Positions 31,449 to 40,185 of a stretch of DNA of 64,000 nucleotides are shown here, piece by piece. The notes beneath the pieces were generated by a model, which saw nothing but the letters and a program-made list of their open reading frames with translations, searched no databases and had not been told where the DNA came from. Origin of the DNA: Acidimicrobiales bacterium (lineage in GTDB: Bacteria > Actinomycetota > Acidimicrobiia > Acidimicrobiales > DATDAH01); the NCBI GenBank assembly GCA_016794585.1, contig JAEUJM010000009.1, positions 1 to 64,000 on the forward strand, given 5' to 3'. Position numbers and translations under genes: made by a program. Position 1 is the first letter of the stretch. Every line of letters begins with the position of its first letter.

Positions 31449-32567
31449 ATGACATCGACTGCGGGGGCGGCGTACCGGGCGATGCTCGACGAGCTGATCG
31501 GGCTCGGCGAGTGGCTCGACGCCCAGGACCTCAACGACCAGGACCGGGCCGAGGGGTTCCGTCACCTCGGGCACCTCCTGGCGGTCGGCCTCGACCACCA
31601 CCTCGAGAGCGACCCCGAGCGGCCGCTGTTCACCCGCATCGTCTCGCCCTTCCGCAAGATGCAGGGCGACAACCCCGACGCCGTCTACTTCTGGACCAAG
31701 ATCCGGGGCGACCGCGAGTACCGGGTCACCGGGCGCAACACCGGCGAGGGCTACCTCTCCTTCACGGTCCACGGGGGCGACCCCAACGACGCCAACGCCG
31801 AGCGGGTGATCGCCGACGTGAACGAGACCACCCTCGTCCACGGGGCGGACGGCGAGAGCTACGAGATCACGGTCAGCCCCGAGCCGAGGCCCGACGGCTT
31901 CGCCGGCAATTGGCTGCAGACGGCGCCCGACGCCCATTCCGTCGTCACCCGCCACTACTTCGAGCGGCCCACCCCGGCGGCGTCCGACCCCGACGTCCAC
32001 GTCGTCTTGCGCATCGAGCCCGTCGAGGACCCGGGACCGGCACCCACGTGGACGCAGGACGCGATCGCCGAGCGCTTGGCCGGGGTGGCCACCTTCGTCG
32101 CCTCCAAGACCTCGGGCATGACGCCGCCGACCGAGATGCCGGACATCCCCTTCGTGTCCCGGACGCCCAACGAGCTGCCGCAGCCCTTCAGCTTCCGCGA
32201 CGCCGGCATCGACGTGCTGGGCGCGGTCGACGCCCACTACTCGATGGGGCCCTACGAGCTCGGCGACGACGAGGCGTTGGTGCTCGAGGGGACAATCCCG
32301 CCGGCGGCATTCGTGAACGTGATGCTCTGGAACAAGCACATGCAGACCTACGAGTACCGCTCGCACCAGACCTCGCTGAACCGCACGCAGCTCGAGCTGG
32401 AGCCCGACGGCAGCTACCGCATCGTCATCGCCAACCGCGACCCCGGCGTCCCCAACTGGCTCGACACCGAGGGCCACACCAGCGGCTCGATCTTCTGGCG
32501 GTTCTTCCTCGCCGAGGAGCGCCCCAGCCCCATCACCTGCTCCGTGGTGCCCATCAGCGATCTCTGA
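31449..32567 (+). CDS. DUF1214 domain protein
   Basis: A 372-residue cytoplasmic protein with a C-terminal DUF1214 domain: FVNVMLWNKHMQTYEYRSH and SYRIVIANRDPGVPNWLDT with GSIFWRFF are its hallmark. DUF1214 proteins are often found with lipid, steroid or xenobiotic catabolism genes in actinobacteria; the activity is unknown. The N-terminal half contains a conserved DNPDAVYFWTKIRGDREY segment, the usual companion in the two-part family. ATG at 31449 is chosen over upstream in-frame sequence that overlaps the divergent gene's promoter. Confidence 0.85.
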   Translation: MTSTAGAAYRAMLDELIGLGEWLDAQDLNDQDRAEGFRHLGHLLAVGLDHHLESDPERPLFTRIVSPFRKMQGDNPDAVYFWTKIRGDREYRVTGRNTGEGYLSFTVHGGDPNDANAERVIADVNETTLVHGADGESYEITVSPEPRPDGFAGNWLQTAPDAHSVVTRHYFERPTPAASDPDVHVVLRIEPVEDPGPAPTWTQDAIAERLAGVATFVASKTSGMTPPTEMPDIPFVSRTPNELPQPFSFRDAGIDVLGAVDAHYSMGPYELGDDEALVLEGTIPPAAFVNVMLWNKHMQTYEYRSHQTSLNRTQLELEPDGSYRIVIANRDPGVPNWLDTEGHTSGSIFWRFFLAEERPSPITCSVVPISDL

Positions 32568-32888
32568 TCTGAGCCGCCCCGGCCAGGGCCGCTCTCTGCG
32601 GGCGGTATGGGGTCGGCCAGTCGAGGTGACGCCGGTGGCCATCGGCGGCACGTCGCGCCGCCCGCGAGGGCGGGCCGCCCGCTAGGGTCTGCGCTTCCTC
32701 GTCCCGCGGGCGGGGGTCGACTGTGGCGGAAGCACCGGTGGGACCCCGACTCGAGGACGTATCGGGCCAGCGTCACACCTCTGTAACAGGGCGCAGGTAA
32801 CTCCAGAGGTGGAGCGCCTGTCTGTTGTGACTGACAAGGCAGTCGGAGTTCTCCGGCGGCCATCGCGGGCGGTACCAAGAGAGAGCGG
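32568..32888. other. 321-base intergenic leader with strong dyads
   Basis: No gene is seen. Notable are a perfect inverted repeat CACCTCTG (32776-32783) / CAGAGGTG (32804-32811), the direct repeat GTAAC-N9-GTAAC inside its loop, and GACTG-N6-CAGTC around 32829-32845. These could form a structured 5' leader or protein-binding sites for the downstream vWF-D gene. I could not match a known riboswitch class. Confidence 0.4.
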
Positions 32889-34679
32889 GTGACCATGGAA
32901 CGGAACCGATGGCGCAGGGCTGCCGTGGCGGGGATGCTGGTGGGGGCCGTCGGCCTCGCCTCGCTCGTCACGACGACGATGAGCTCGGCGCAGACCGTGA
33001 CGATCGACCGATCGCCGTGGCGGATGTTCATCCCGCCGACGCCGAACGGTGCGCCGTCGAACGGGCAGACCGACATCAACGACGCGGAGCCGTGGTTCGT
33101 CGACGCCTCGATTCCCGACGCCGCCGACCCCGGCTGGCAGTCGGCCCCCGATCCCGATGTGATCGGGTTCGACGGGCAGACCGACCCCAACTTCGGTGGC
33201 GGCCAGGCCTCGCGGCTCACGGGCTGTGGCACGGGCGTCGATTACACCTACTTCGAGACCACCATCACCGTGCCGCCCGGCGTGACGCCGAGCACGTTCA
33301 CGGTCGACTTCGTCAACATCGACGACGCCGCCCAGATCTCGATCTTCAACAGCGCCAACCAGGCCGGTACCCCGGGTTCGGACGCCACCGTGCTGGCCGA
33401 CAGCGGCGGCACCCAGACCGGCAACCTCGCCGACAAGTTGGTCGAAGGCGAGAACCGGGTCGTGATCGTCCAGATGGACAACTGCAACCCCGGTAACACC
33501 TTGCAGAGCGCCACGATCACGTTGGACGGCACCGAGGTGCCGGTCGAGGAAGACGCCCCTCCCACGACGATCGTCGAGGACACGACCACGACCACTGAGG
33601 TGCCGCCGGAGCCGATTCCCCCGGGCAGCTTCGGTGACGTGCACTTCCGGACGCCGGACGCCCTGGTGTTCGACATCCAGGATGTGGGCGACTTCGTCCT
33701 CCTGCAGTCCACCGACGGCAGCGTGGTCATCCAGTCCCGCCAGGAGGCGCTCGACATCCGTCCCGGCGTGTCGATCAACACCGCCACGGTGATGAACGTC
33801 GCCGGTGACTCACTCGAGTTCTACTTGAACCCGGAACCCACCTTGCTCGTCAACGGCGTCGACACCCCGCTCCCCGACGGTCCCCTCGACCTGCCGCAGG
33901 GTGGCCTCGTCTCCGGCTCGATCACCCAGAGCACGATCGGACCGGAGGAGACCGAGCCCAACGACTTCCAGATTGACTGGCCGGACGGCAACACCGCGGC
34001 CCGGGTCCTGTTCAAGCGGGACTCGCACCTCGACATCGGCGTCGTCCGGTTGGGCGGCGATCTGACCTTCGAGGGCGTGCTCGGGAACCTCGACGGCGAC
34101 CCCGACAACGACATGACCCTCCGCGACGGCACGGTCATCGAGCAGCCGGCGAACGAGAACAAGGTGCGTCGGTTCGCCGACAGCTGGCGGGTCCCCGAGC
34201 CGGAGTCGCTGGTCAGCGTCGGCGAGGCGCCCGTACCGGCACCCGGCGCCGCCGAGGACCTCGTCACTCCGGACGACCTCGACCCCGCCGCGGTCGAGGA
34301 GGCGACGCAGGCCTGCCAGGACGCCGGAGTCGACGACCCGCTGGCCGTCGAGACCTGCGTCTACGACGTGGCCGCCACCGGCAACGAGGACTTCGTCGAC
34401 AGCTCGGCGACCCTCCAGGAGGCCGTCGAGGAGCTGCCGGAGTCGACGCCCGAGCCGGTCTTCGCGACCGAGGAGCCCGACCTCGTGCCGGACGAGTCCA
34501 GCTCGAGCTTCCCCTGGATCCTGATCGCAGCCATCGCCGTCGTGCTCATCGTCCTCATCGTCGTGCTGGTCGCCCGGGCGAACAGCAAGAAGAAGACCCA
34601 GGGTGGCCCCCCGGCCAACCCGCCGGTCGCGCAGGGCGCGGGTCCCCCCGCGGGCGGCGCGCCGGGCAGCGGCGTCTGA
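32889..34679 (+). CDS. Surface protein with von Willebrand factor type D-like domain
   Basis: A 596-residue exported membrane protein. A signal peptide (about 1-33, ending SSAQT) is followed by a beta-sandwich region with one cysteine pair, and a threonine-rich linker (TTTTTEVPPEPIPP, about 235-250). Next is a vWF-D-like domain (GDVHFRTPDALVFDIQDVG...GNLDGDPDNDMTLRDG, about 250-440) and an acidic region; one membrane helix (about 540-560) and a basic, then glycine/proline-rich cytoplasmic tail close it. Such proteins are often adhesive or scaffold-like. GTG 32889 and ATG 32895 are both possible starts, with GAGAGCGGG upstream. It is convergent with the enoyl-CoA hydratase gene across a strong hairpin. 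Confidence 0.82.
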   Translation: MTMERNRWRRAAVAGMLVGAVGLASLVTTTMSSAQTVTIDRSPWRMFIPPTPNGAPSNGQTDINDAEPWFVDASIPDAADPGWQSAPDPDVIGFDGQTDPNFGGGQASRLTGCGTGVDYTYFETTITVPPGVTPSTFTVDFVNIDDAAQISIFNSANQAGTPGSDATVLADSGGTQTGNLADKLVEGENRVVIVQMDNCNPGNTLQSATITLDGTEVPVEEDAPPTTIVEDTTTTTEVPPEPIPPGSFGDVHFRTPDALVFDIQDVGDFVLLQSTDGSVVIQSRQEALDIRPGVSINTATVMNVAGDSLEFYLNPEPTLLVNGVDTPLPDGPLDLPQGGLVSGSITQSTIGPEETEPNDFQIDWPDGNTAARVLFKRDSHLDIGVVRLGGDLTFEGVLGNLDGDPDNDMTLRDGTVIEQPANENKVRRFADSWRVPEPESLVSVGEAPVPAPGAAEDLVTPDDLDPAAVEEATQACQDAGVDDPLAVETCVYDVAATGNEDFVDSSATLQEAVEELPESTPEPVFATEEPDLVPDESSSSFPWILIAAIAVVLIVLIVVLVARANSKKKTQGGPPANPPVAQGAGPPAGGAPGSGV

Positions 34680-34696
34680 AGGAACGGGTACGCACC

Positions 34697-34733
34697 GGCC
34701 CCGAGGTCACCTCTCCGAGGTGGCCTCGGGGCC
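34697..34733. terminator. Bidirectional hairpin between convergent genes
   Basis: GGCCCCGAGG (34697-34706) pairs with CCTCGGGGCC (34724-34733), and inside it CACCTC (34708-34713) pairs with GAGGTG (34717-34722). It forms a nearly continuous 17-base-pair stem just after the vWF-D stop, overlapping the last codons of the enoyl-CoA hydratase. No T-run, as usual in high-GC actinobacteria. Confidence 0.75.
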
Positions 34734-35540
34734 GCCGGCCTGCTGGCGGCCGCGCTCCACGACGGCCTGGCGACGGGCCTCGACCTCGCCGGGTCGCGTC
34801 GCCAGCTCGGCGAACCACGCGTCCGACACGGCGGTCTCGTTGCGCCACGCGTCGGCGCCGGCGAGCAGCTCGTTCTCGGCGTAGGTGCGCAGGATGCGGC
34901 GCACGCCGGCTTGGTCGTTGGAGACGATGTCGGCGGCCAGCGCCCGGCAACGGGGGAGCAGCTCGTCGTGGGGCACCACCTCGTTGACCAGGCCCCAGGC
35001 CAGCGCCGTCGACGCGTCGAGGAAGTTGCCGGTGATCGACAGCTGACGGGCCCGGCGCGCGCCGACGGCCTCGGCCAGCAGGACGGTCAGCCCCCACCCG
35101 GGCTGCACGCCGATGCGGCAGTGGGTGTCGGCGAAGCGGGCCCGGTCCGAGGCGATGAGCAGGTCGCAGTTGAGGGCCAGCTCGAAGCCGCCGGTGACGG
35201 CCACGCCGTTCACGGCGCCGATCATCGGCTTGGCGATCGCAGGGAACGGGCCGGGCCGGGTGTCGAGGGTGCCGGCGTCACGGGACAGCGCCTTCGCGTC
35301 GGCGCCGAGGCCGGGGATGGCGTTGGTGGCGCCGAGCTCCTTCAGGTCCACGCCGGCGCAGAAGGCCGGATCGGTGCCCGTGAGGATCACGACGTCGACG
35401 TCCGGGTCACCGTCGGCACGCAGCACCAGCTCGGGCAGGAGCCGGATGACCTCTCGGGACAGCGCGTTGCGCGCCTCGGGCCGGTCGAGGGTGATGGTGG
35501 CGACCCGGTCGGCCACCTCGTAGCGCACGACGTCGGACAT
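34707..35540 (-). CDS. Enoyl-CoA hydratase/isomerase-family protein
   Basis: A 277-residue crotonase-fold protein: NRPEARN-type start (DRPEARNALSRE), oxyanion-hole residues in AFCAGVDLKELG and GVAVTGGFELALNCD. The first catalytic glutamate (FELA) is present, but the position of the second is His in FADTHCRIGVQPGWG, as in a well-populated actinobacterial subgroup whose reaction is uncertain. Hydration of enoyl-CoA is therefore not assured. It is divergent from the second crotonase gene (35695) with 154 bases between. Confidence 0.87.
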   Translation of the reverse strand: MSDVVRYEVADRVATITLDRPEARNALSREVIRLLPELVLRADGDPDVDVVILTGTDPAFCAGVDLKELGATNAIPGLGADAKALSRDAGTLDTRPGPFPAIAKPMIGAVNGVAVTGGFELALNCDLLIASDRARFADTHCRIGVQPGWGLTVLLAEAVGARRARQLSITGNFLDASTALAWGLVNEVVPHDELLPRCRALAADIVSNDQAGVRRILRTYAENELLAGADAWRNETAVSDAWFAELATRPGEVEARRQAVVERGRQQAGGPEATSER

Positions 35541-35694
35541 AGCGGCGGTCTACCACGACGCCGGCACCGGCGCGGTGGTGGGCGCCGGATCGACAAGGGG
35601 GGTCCGGAGCCGAGAAGATCGGGCGCCGCGATGGGTGCCCTACCGGCCCCGTCGCTTGCTGCCGCATCACCGTCGCTTCGTCCCAGGAGGGTCC

Positions 35695-36498
35695 ATGTCC
35701 GAACCGCTCGTGTTGGTGGAGCCCGAGGGCCCCGTGCTGGTCGTCACCATCAACCGTCCCGAGAAGAAGAACGCCGCCAACGCCGAGGTGCTCTGCCGGA
35801 TGTACGACGCGTGGGTGCGTCTCGACACCGACGACGACCTGCGGGTGGCGATCCTGACCGGCAAGGGCGACACCTTCTGCGCCGGCATGGACCTGGGCGA
35901 GATCGGGCGGCTCCAGGCCGGCGTGGTCGACAACGAGTGGCTCCAGCGCTTCCAGGACGAGCCCGACGTGATCCTCGGGGGCTGGCTGAAGACCTATCGC
36001 CCCACGAAACCCGTGATCCTCGCCGCTGAGGGCTACGCCCGGGCCGGCGGCACCGAGATCCTCCAGGGCACCGACATCCGGGTGGCGGGGGAGAGTGCCG
36101 TCTTCGGGGTCACCGAGGTGCAGCGGGGCCTGTTCCCGATGGCGGGCTCGGCGGTGCGCCTCCGCCGTCAGGTTTCGTACGCGGTGGCGGCCGAGATGCT
36201 GCTGACCGGCGAGGACATCACCGCCCAGCGGGCGTTCGAGCTCGGCCTCGTCAACCACGTGGTCCCCGACGGCACCGCTCTCGACAAGGCCCGTGAGATC
36301 GCCGCCCGCATCGCCCGCAACGGGCCCCTCGCGGTGAAGGCCATCCTGGCCACGCTGCGCGAGACCGAGGCCATGACCGAGGCGGAGGCGTTCGACATCG
36401 AGATGGGCCACGGCATGACGGTGATGGGCTCCGAGGACGCCCGCGAGGGCCCGCGGGCCTTCCTCGAGAAGCGCGATCCCGAGTTCCACGGCCGCTGA
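35695..36498 (+). CDS. Enoyl-CoA hydratase/isomerase-family protein
   Basis: A 267-residue crotonase: NRPEKKNAANAEV, oxyanion loop TFCAGMDLGEIG, GGTEILQGTDIRVA with the first glutamate, and VFGVTEVQRGLFPMAGS with the second glutamate, so both acid/base residues are retained. A C-terminal helix (REGPRAFLEKRDPEFHGR) is the usual end 'F.EKR.P.F.gR'. AGGAGG lies five bases before the ATG at 35695, which decides the start against a longer open frame from 35575. It acts in fatty-acid or sterol side-chain beta-oxidation type chemistry; the substrate is unknown. Confidence 0.9.
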   Translation: MSEPLVLVEPEGPVLVVTINRPEKKNAANAEVLCRMYDAWVRLDTDDDLRVAILTGKGDTFCAGMDLGEIGRLQAGVVDNEWLQRFQDEPDVILGGWLKTYRPTKPVILAAEGYARAGGTEILQGTDIRVAGESAVFGVTEVQRGLFPMAGSAVRLRRQVSYAVAAEMLLTGEDITAQRAFELGLVNHVVPDGTALDKAREIAARIARNGPLAVKAILATLRETEAMTEAEAFDIEMGHGMTVMGSEDAREGPRAFLEKRDPEFHGR

Positions 36499-36516
36499 GC
36501 CGCGGTCACACCCGGA

Positions 36517-37311
36517 TCACGGATCAGGCGTCGGCGGGGTGGGCCGCCGCCGCGAGCGGGTGGTGAGGTCGTCGATGAGGGAGAGAGCCTGGTCGAGACT
36601 CTCCGGGAGGCCTTCGATCCACAGTTGGGTGCGCACAGGAGATGCCTCGTCGCATACGAGGTCTGGCTCGACCCGTTCGGTGAGACTGGCGAGCGCCGCC
36701 CCGACGGCGGGGGTGTCGGCAACGAGGACGATGAAGGTGCCCGGGCCGACGCTGGCGATGGTCTCGCCCCCGTCGAACACCACCCGGAGCCGTTCGGCGA
36801 CCCGCACGGCCAGAAGGGACCGGTGGGGTTCGCGGAGGCTCTCGAGCGGGAGCCGCACGACGACGAGGCTGTGGACGTCAGCGGCACCGAGACCGATCGA
36901 GTCGCAGTGTTGATAGGTCTGGGTCAGGCGCGCCCGAAGGAATGCCTCCGTGGCGCACCCGGTGAGCGGCTCGACGCAGCCCATGTCCCGAGTGGCCTCG
37001 GCGAAGCCGTGGACCCACCCGCGGGCGACCTCGAGGGTGTCGAGGCGGTCGAGGCGGACACGTCGGGCCGGATCGACGACGTCGTAGAGGCAGTGGAGGT
37101 CCTCGATCACCTCGTCGAGGGTGAACCCGTTGCTGGCTCGGATCGCACCCAGTCGAGCCAGGGCGGGCCCCGGCTCGGTGAACCCGCCGTCGAGGGCTTC
37201 CGCCAGCGCCTCGACGGCGGGGTGGAGCCAGTCGTCACGCGAGACACCGACACGGCGGCGTGCTTCGCCCAACCACGCCTCCACGATGCTCAACGTCCGG
37301 ATCCGGCTCAC
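36517..37311 (-). CDS. Degenerate GGDEF-like regulatory protein
   Basis: A 264-residue cytoplasmic protein. The C-terminal part has the strand/helix pattern of a diguanylate cyclase domain (HSLVVVRLPLESL, LLAVRVAERLRVVFDGGE, IASVGPGTFIVLVADTP), but no GGDEF or equivalent active-site loop is present where expected. It is thus at most a non-catalytic binding or interaction domain. The N-terminal half is helical. It is divergent from the sigma-factor fusion gene, with 96 bases between. The role is unknown. Confidence 0.55.
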   Translation of the reverse strand: MSRIRTLSIVEAWLGEARRRVGVSRDDWLHPAVEALAEALDGGFTEPGPALARLGAIRASNGFTLDEVIEDLHCLYDVVDPARRVRLDRLDTLEVARGWVHGFAEATRDMGCVEPLTGCATEAFLRARLTQTYQHCDSIGLGAADVHSLVVVRLPLESLREPHRSLLAVRVAERLRVVFDGGETIASVGPGTFIVLVADTPAVGAALASLTERVEPDLVCDEASPVRTQLWIEGLPESLDQALSLIDDLTTRSRRRPTPPTPDP

Positions 37312-37407
37312 ATCGGGCTGAGACAGCGGGGGCCCGTCGTCATGACGCCGCGTGTGATCTGTCTGGTACTCCGTGAGACGTGAACGCCTGTCGTCGTCGG
37401 GGCGGAG

Positions 37408-39929
37408 GTGACCGAGGTCGCGTCAGGGGACGCCGAGCTGTTGGCCCGCGTACGGGCCGGGGATCACGCTGCGTTCGGGCTCCTGTACGAGCGCCACCGC
37501 GCCGCGGCGAGGAGCGTCGCCCGCGGCCTGACCCGGGGGGCCGGCGACGCCGAGGACCTGGTGAGCGAGTCGTTCACGAGGGTGTTGTGCGTCATCGAGC
37601 GGGGCAAGGGCCCAGCGGTCGCCTTCCGCCCCTACCTCCTGACGGCGATGCGGCGGATCCACTGGGAGCGCACGAGAGTCGCCGAGCGAGAGCGCCCGAC
37701 CGATCTGACGGCGGACGTGCACCTCGGAGACCTCTTCATCGATCCTGCGCTCGACGGTCTCGAAGGCACCCTGGCCGTCGAGGCCTTCAAGCGGTTGCCC
37801 GAACGCTGGCGCATGGTGCTGTGGCACACCCAGGTCGAGCAGCTCGAGCCCGCAGAAGTCGCACCGCTGCTCGGCATCAGCCCCAACGCGGTCGCCGCAC
37901 TCGCCTACCGGGCGCGCGAAGCGCTGCGCCGCGCGTATCTCGAGGCGCACGTCGGGCGTGGCACCCACGACGAGGTCTGTCACCACGTGTGCCAGCTGTT
38001 GCCTGCCAAGGTGCGTGGCGGTCTGTCCGCCACCGGAATCGCGACCGTCGACCGCCATCTGAGCATCTGTGACGATTGCCGTGCCTTCCACGCCGAGCTC
38101 TCCGCCGTCAATGCGGGCATGCGCTCGTTCGTGGGACCTGCGGTGCTCGGCCTCGCTGCGGCCGACTACCTCCGTGCGCCGGCTCTGGAGGCCACCTCCC
38201 CCGCCACGACACCGTCCGCCCGCAAGGTGAGGAGGCGCCCACCGCGTCGACTCGCGCTTGCCGCTGGTACCACGGTCGCCGTCTTGGTGGTCGCCGCGCT
38301 CGCCCGTGCCCAGGTGGTCGATCGTGGCGAGGAGCCCCGCGCCGCGACCACGGGAGCGACCGCCACCCCGGTGGTCCCGGTCGACCCGAGGGCGAGTGGA
38401 TCCGACCATGGCGCCGCAGGGGACTCGTCGAGCACCACCAGCGGCCCAGCAGCGGTGGTGTCTGCGCACACGGTCACCCGTCTGCCGCCGGGAGCACCCG
38501 GTTCGACATCGCCGGCCGAACCCGCGCTGGTACCGGTGCCGGTCACGCCCGGCGACCCCGGGGTGCCCACGACCTCCACGCTGCCGACGACGACGACGGT
38601 GCCCTTCGTGGCCCGCGCCGACCTGGCCGTGGAGGCCGAGCCGGTGGGCGTGCTCGTGGCCGGACGCGACGGCATGATCGCGGTCACGGTCGCCAACCGC
38701 GGACCGGATGCAGCCGCTTCGCTCCACCTGGCCGTCGAGCTTCCCGCCCAGCTCACCTTCGTCTCCGCGTCCGGCGCGTCGTGGCGCTGCGGCCCGGACG
38801 CAGAGGGGGCGACCTGCGAGCGCGATCGGCTGGTCGCGGGCGCCGACCAGGTCCTCTACCTGCGACTCCACGCGGCATCCCCGGCAACCGACGAGATTGT
38901 CGCGGCCGTCACCCTCAGCTCCGCGGGCCCGCACCGTGCCCAGGGGTCGACACGCGCCACGTTGCCGGTGCCGATCGCCGAGCACGGGATGTCCGCGGTG
39001 TACGCAGACGAGCGTGTCGGTGACATCGCCGTGATCGGCAACAACCTGTCGAGTTGTCCCGACGCCGCAGGCGCTGCGTGCCTCGGCGCCCGTGATCGCG
39101 TCGGAGCCGACCTCGACAACAACGACTGGGCGGTGGCTCCCGTCGACGCCGACGCCGACACCACGACCTCGTCCTCCAGCGCGGCGACGCTCGCCCGGCC
39201 GGCGGGGGCGGAGGTGGCCTGGGCCAGGCTCTACTGGGGTGGGGACACGGCGGCCGGCGTCGGCGGTGCCGCCGCCGACGTCCCGTCCTCGCGGGCACGA
39301 TCCGCTTCGCGACGCCGTCCGGTGGCGACTACCACGTCGTGACCGCGGACCACGTCGAGGACCGGGGCAGCCGCTACCAGAGCGCGGCCGACGTCACCGC
39401 CCTCGTGGCCGCGGCGGGTGACGGGCGCTACTGGGTCGCGGGCATCCAGGCCGGCACGGGTCGAGACCGTTATGCCGGTTGGAGCCTGGTGGTGGTCTTC
39501 GACGCCCCCACCGGCCCCGTGCGGCGGCTCGTGGTCTTCGACGGTCTCGCGGTGGTCGATCCCGCGCATCCGGCGCGTTTCGAGGTCGGGGGCTTCCGCG
39601 CCCCGACGGCCGGGCCGTCGGACGCCACCTTGAGCATTCTCGCCTATGAGGGTGACCCCACCCTCATAGGGGACAACGTCAGCGTCGATGGCCAGCGACT
39701 GACCGATTCCCGCAATCCCGACGACAACCTCCTCAACAGCACCCTGTCGCACCTGGGGGCCTCGCCCGCCGGCCGCTTGCCAGACCACTCGAACACGTTC
39801 GGTGTCGACATCGACGCCTTCGGTATCGGATCTCTGCTCACCCCTGGGGCCCGCACGGCGACCCTGGACCTCGCCTCCGCCGGCGACACCTACCTCCCCG
39901 GAGTCCTCGCCGTCTCCGTCGCTCGCTAG
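37408..39929 (+). pseudogene. ECF-like sigma factor fused to zinc-finger anti-sigma, membrane helix and DUF11-type ectodomain; one frameshift
   Basis: The first frame (37408-39342) encodes sigma region 2 (about 10-62) and region 4 (about 126-178, ISPNAVAALAYRAREALRR). A zinc-binding anti-sigma motif follows (His217, Cys221, Cys224 in DRHLSICDDC), then a membrane helix (281-300), a Pro/Thr-rich linker with TTSTLPTTTTVPF, and a DUF11-like domain (about 415-525). After about 39285 the frame shifts: adding one base (CCCG-TCC) continues as LAGTIRFATPSGGDYHVV into 39339-39929. Restored length is about 840 residues. One lost base in otherwise well-kept sequence means a recent mutation or an assembly error. 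The design suggests a sigma factor permanently tethered to its own sensor. Confidence 0.75.
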
Positions 39930-40185
39930 GCGTTCGCGCCGCTGGTGCGAATCGATCGCACGTCGGGGAGGCGGGACGCCTCGGGGACGCAGCGCCTGGA
40001 CGGCCTCGTCTCCTCGGGACTTGTCACACGGGATTCGATCAGACCCGTCGCTGCCGGGTCGCGTCCGGCATGCCACGCTGGTCGCCGACACCGACCGACG
40101 TGCCGGTCGGTGTGAGTCAACCACGTCCTCCCGCCCCCGGCCGTTCGCCATCGCCTCCGGCCGGTCCGGGAGCCAGACCAAAGGC

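Noticed and set aside
29349-32651. 1100-codon minus-strand and 999-codon plus-strand open frames over the amidohydrolase and DUF1214 genes
   Set aside because: They are arginine/proline- and glycine/valine-rich shadow frames of recognised genes on other frames, a usual effect of high GC.
32568-32888. c-di-AMP (ydaO) or similar riboswitch before the vWF-D gene
   Set aside because: Dyads are present but the conserved sequence blocks of that class were not found.
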